Source: Scatophagus argus
Lineage: Eukaryota; Chordata; Actinopteri; Scatophagidae
Assembly (NCBI RefSeq): GCF_020382885.2
Contig: NC_058493.1
Coordinates: 27,596,999-27,660,998 of the forward strand
DNA: 64,000 nt
Reading direction: 5' to 3'
This document shows, piece after piece, positions 60,837 to 64,000 of this stretch. The stretch's first letter is position 1. The number at the start of each line of letters is the position of its first letter. The position numbers and the translations under genes were made by a program. The notes beneath the pieces are model-generated. The model was not told where the DNA came from, did no database searches, and saw nothing but the letters and a program-made list of their open reading frames with translations.

Positions 60837-61634
60837 TGGCCATAATGGTGAATTCAGCTGTCGCCCACACGGTGCAATTAATAAAGACTCAGTGGACCCA
60901 CACTGCAGCCTGAGAGCCGATAAACAAAACCTGCTCGCATCAGCGAGGCCTCAGGGGAACTCAGGTCAATAGTGGGCAGTAAAGCTCAGTAGCAATAATT
61001 CAATATTATTGTTTATTGTCATAGACTGGAATCACATTATGAGATGATTGCATCTTGTTGTGACTTTAGTTTGTAATTAAAACAAATAAAATGTGATACA
61101 TCAAAGTCAAACTCGAACACCAGTTTGATTATTTTCTGGGATGCATTTCATGATAGATAATGATATGAGAAACTATCCAGCCCTGTTTACCGACGACAGT
61201 GTTTCAGCTGTCTGATGTGGACTGCCATTGGCCACCTTTTTTCAAAATCCCCGTTGCCACGGGAACAACAAACACCTCAGAGGTTGCAACCTCCACACAA
61301 GCTAACAGCTGTTACTTTATCTTATGTTGGGGGCTTAAAGAATACAGTGGCAGGACTCACCTCCCCAGGTGCAAATCAAGTTCCCCCCAAGCAAACCTTC
61401 CTGCCATACTGACACTGTGGAGTCAAGGCTAATGTGTTGCTGTGTGTTAACAATTCAATACGTTCCCACCAAACTACCTTCAACCTTGTTATTAGTTCTG
61501 TGTGAGTTTAACGGTTTGCTGTTCATTTGTTTCAATACAAACTTACGTCAGAATATGTTCTGTTTAGGCACCAAAGTGTTTGTGTGGGGGGGTTTGTGGC
61601 CTCGGGCACTGGTTGTTGGATGAGGGGGTGGCTT

Positions 61635-61975
61635 GTGGTCTCCGTTCCAGTTCATCCCAAAGGTGTTGGATGGGGTTGAGGTCAGGGCTCTGTGTGGGCC
61701 AGTCAAGTTCTTCCACACCAAACTCATCCAACCATGTCTTTATGGAGCTTTGCTTTGTGCACTGGGGCACAGTCATGCTGGAATAGAAAAGGGCCTTCAA
61801 CAAACTGTTGCCACAAAGTTGGAAGCATAGCATTGTCCAAAATGTCTTGGTGTGCTGAAGCATTAAGATTTCCCTTCACTGGAAGTCAGGGGCCGAGCCC
61901 AAACCTTGAGGAACAGTTCCACAGCACACCTGGATTCAATTCCAAGATCCCAAAACTTTTGTCTATATAGTGTGC
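61635..61975 (-). mobile_element. Tc1/mariner-type transposon fragment, copy 2
   Basis: Same element and orientation as 11890-12345. The minus strand carries EELDWPTQSPDLNP and IQHLWDELERR with the upstream FQHD..VHKA region shifted out of frame, exactly as in copy 1. The DLTNALL...RRVEA end is lost, and the sequence diverges before 61639. The right edge ends CCAAAACTTTTGTCTATATA, a Tc1-family terminus. Identity to copy 1 over about 270 bp appears near-perfect. Confidence 0.88.
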
Positions 61976-62154
61976 ATCACAGTAGTTTGTGTAGTTTGTT
62001 TGGCAGTGTTCACATCATGTGTGACACACTGTTTGATTTCCCCACAAACCCACAGCAGAGCGACGTAACAGCAGGCTGAAGCTGACAGGCAGAGACAGAG
62101 ATGAGTGATGGCTGCAACAGAAAAGAAGCTGAGCAGCAATATTAAAGACACACC

Positions 62155-62179
62155 CACACACACACACACACACACACAC
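62155..62179. repeat. (CA)12 microsatellite
   Basis: A CA run preceded by ACACACCC. Confidence 0.92.
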
Positions 62180-62820
62180 TGGACACACAGATATGGTGCT
62201 ATCCTCTGCTACATTCCCCTCACGTACACACAACAGGAGGACAAAAGGGAAAAAGGGCAGTGAACAACAGCCACCATAATGGAGGCGGATGCATCATGAG
62301 TGTGCAGTAATGTAATGCTGCTGTGTCAGGAAGCGTAGTGGCAACCGTATCACCACAGAACCACACTTACAAAACAGGCCATGTCTGTTCTCTTTTTCCT
62401 TTTTGTTGTCTTATAAAAGTTTGCCGTCCCTTGAGGATTTCTGCAGTGATGCTGAACCAGCAGAAGATCTGCTCATGAGTTTCTCTCTCGCACTGCACAT
62501 GTCTGATTCTCCGCTGATTTCTGCCTGGAAAGGCCTCAAATGCACAGCGAACTGCCGGGTCATGTGGTTCAGGTCAGACCCATGAGCGGGACACTGATCG
62601 ATCCGGTTCAGAGAGTAACCTGCGCCATCGCCAGTTGTCTAATGAGGAGTTCAGATTTTAACAACACGCCTTGAAAATTTCCAGCATTTGCTTTGGGTGT
62701 GGCTTAGGAGAACGTGTGCTGGTCAATAATTCAGCAGTCGTTATTGATCTGTCACGCAGCCTCTCTGCAGTCAGGGCTGAACATCACGAAGGAGGATCCC
62801 CTGCCTTCATCTGGACGCGA

Positions 62821-62838
62821 CCACACACACACACACAC

Positions 62839-62869
<31 letters not shown>
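62821..62869. repeat. (CA)n microsatellite with one GC interruption
   Basis: About 49 bases of CA units with one CGCA unit in the middle. Confidence 0.95.
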
Positions 62870-63109
62870 GTTAAGGATGAGGGAGACAGTGGAAGCGCTG
62901 AAAGACGAGCTGCACTGTGAGACCCTGTGAGTCTGTAGTCTGCGTGTGTGTGATGTGTGTGTGCTGCAGTGAAGCCGATCATGTAGAAGCTCGTAATGTT
63001 CAGCTTCTGTTGACAACAGATCTGCTGAGGGACGTGTTGTGTTACACTGCATCACAGTGCATGATGGGACAGGATAAGTAATCACTGGTGAAAATTTGTC
63101 ATCTGATTT

Positions 63110-63195
63110 GGACTGCGACTAGTTTTTGTTTTCATCACTGGTCATTTTTTAAATTAAAATGATCAATCATTTGCTCCATAAACTTTTATAAAACA
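63110..63195 (+). repeat. AATCGATTAAT-type repeat fragment
   Basis: GCGACTAGTTTTTGTTTTCATC, GATCAATCATTTGCTCCATAAA and AAAACAGTGAGT match the 5' part of the family seen at 23575-23840. Confidence 0.5.
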
Positions 63196-63897
63196 GTGAG
63201 TATGTGACTGTGCCAGGGTCAAGGCTGTAAGGCTGTAAGCACTCAGAAAAACCTTGAACAGATGAATGTTTTGGGGTTTTGTGTAAATGATTAACTCATT
63301 ACCAAAGCTGCCGTTAGCTTTGAGTGGATTGGTTGACTTTTCGTTTCGTCTGCCTTTCAGCAGTGATCGGGCTGAAGTTAGCTGGGGGTTGATGTGTTCA
63401 GATCTCAGGCTGACACTTTCACATGTAATGTAGCAGCTCGGGTGGAGGATGTGTTGCATCATAAGACTGTCTTCAATGGAAGGCACAGAAAAGCATGAGA
63501 GCAGCCGTTGCCTTAAGCCAAGCCATCCTGATACACAGTGTTTACATGGTGTGTCTGAGCTCGGGTCGTCACGCCACACACACTGAATGTACATCTAACA
63601 GCTCAGGCTGCTGCTCAGGTCACACACAATCAAGTCGTGGAGCTTAAACCTCTCAGAGACACATTACTCCAGAAATACAGAAAAACCATGTGACCTTGAC
63701 CTGCCGTGCGTGTGTGTGTGAGAGAGAGAGTGATGTAAGGGGTGGAGGAGGGCGGAGAGGAGGGCTGGAATAGCTGAGACATTCAGGGAAGAGACAAACA
63801 GCGTGTCCGGAGACGAGGGCGCGGCAGGCCGAGCGTCCGAGCTGCACGGCTAACAGCTGTGTGACATTCAGAGGAGACTGACGGTCACCTGAGCCGA

Positions 63898-63940
63898 TGC
63901 TGCCTCAGTGCTGCCTCAGTGCTGCCTCAGCGCTGCCTCG
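63898..63940. repeat. 11-bp tandem repeat, about 4 copies
   Basis: The unit TGCTGCCTCAG is repeated three times perfectly, with a fourth unit differing at its ends (CGCTGCCTCG). Confidence 0.9.
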
Positions 63941-64000
63941 ACGGGGCGGATACGGTGCGCCTCACTTTCACCAACAGGCTTTTCACAGAGGAGGTCACAG

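Larger units (their letters stand above)
55966..61560. other. Presumed map1a intron 2, left part
   Basis: No exon was recognised. It holds TCC/GGA-rich runs (57359-57382 and 60790-60836), a degraded TAATGCATTA-type repeat (about 57640-57790), long CA/TG tracts and a LINE-tail-like repeat (58600-58765). Segments 59850-60060 and 60840-60970 are non-repetitive and may be conserved non-coding elements, untested. Confidence 0.45.
61976..64000. other. Right-edge region, gene-free so far as visible
   Basis: No coding exon was recognised. It holds CA microsatellites, a degraded repeat near 63.1 kb, and from about 63,700 a GA-rich then CpG-rich stretch (GGGCGCGGCAGGCCGAGCGTCCGAG region) ending in an 11-bp tandem repeat. 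The CpG block may be an alternative map1a promoter or first exon running out of the window. Confidence 0.4.

Noticed and set aside
1..64000. CRISPR arrays, operons, prophage or other prokaryotic systems
   Set aside because: No spaced direct repeats, polycistronic layout or Shine-Dalgarno spacing. All genes are intron-split vertebrate genes.

Overview
This is nuclear DNA from a vertebrate, almost certainly a ray-finned (teleost, probably spiny-rayed) fish. The genes are intron-rich with GT..AG borders, open reading frames outside them are short, and there are long (CA)n/(TG)n tracts. Interspersed repeats have the wording common in teleost genomes: Tc1-type transposon remnants, a tRNA-derived SINE, LINE 3' tails and ACTTAAGTA-type repeats. 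No bacterial, viral or CRISPR-like system is present.

Layout. 1-16.8 kb is a gene-free flank with microsatellites, repeat fragments and one Tc1-type fragment (11.9-12.3 kb). 16.9-18.3 kb holds a complete three-exon CART neuropeptide precursor gene (+). 18.3-24.0 kb is intergenic. 24.2-27.0 kb holds cdkn2aip (CARF, -), head-to-head across a compact promoter with tubgcp4 (GCP4, +, 18 coding exons, 27.4-33.1 kb). tubgcp4 converges tail-to-tail on tp53bp1 (53BP1, -, 27 coding exons, 33.7-48.7 kb). 48.7-54.3 kb is a divergent intergenic region with a SINE, a LINE 3' end and a CpG-rich block. 54.4-56.0 kb holds the first two coding exons of a MAP1A-type gene (+), whose remainder must lie beyond the right edge. 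56-64 kb is mostly repeats, with a second copy of the same Tc1-type fragment.

I built the exon chains by hand from splice consensus, phase and family similarity. They close without a frame error: CART 126 aa, CDKN2AIP 331 aa, GCP4 667 aa and 53BP1 1,701 aa. The order tubgcp4 - tp53bp1 - map1a matches human 15q15. CART beside a MAP1 gene mirrors human CARTPT-MAP1B on chromosome 5, so this looks like the sister copy of a whole-genome-duplication paralogon.

The most interesting points are: a CART gene beside MAP1A; (TG)n tracts forming the 3' splice-site region of three exons, including the 53BP1 Tudor/UDR exon; X-box-like palindromes inside map1a exon 1; two ZNF143-like elements in the cdkn2aip/tubgcp4 promoter; opposing poly(A) signals about 30 bp apart; and near-identical Tc1 fragments as direct repeats 49.6 kb apart. 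I found no convincing new biological system.
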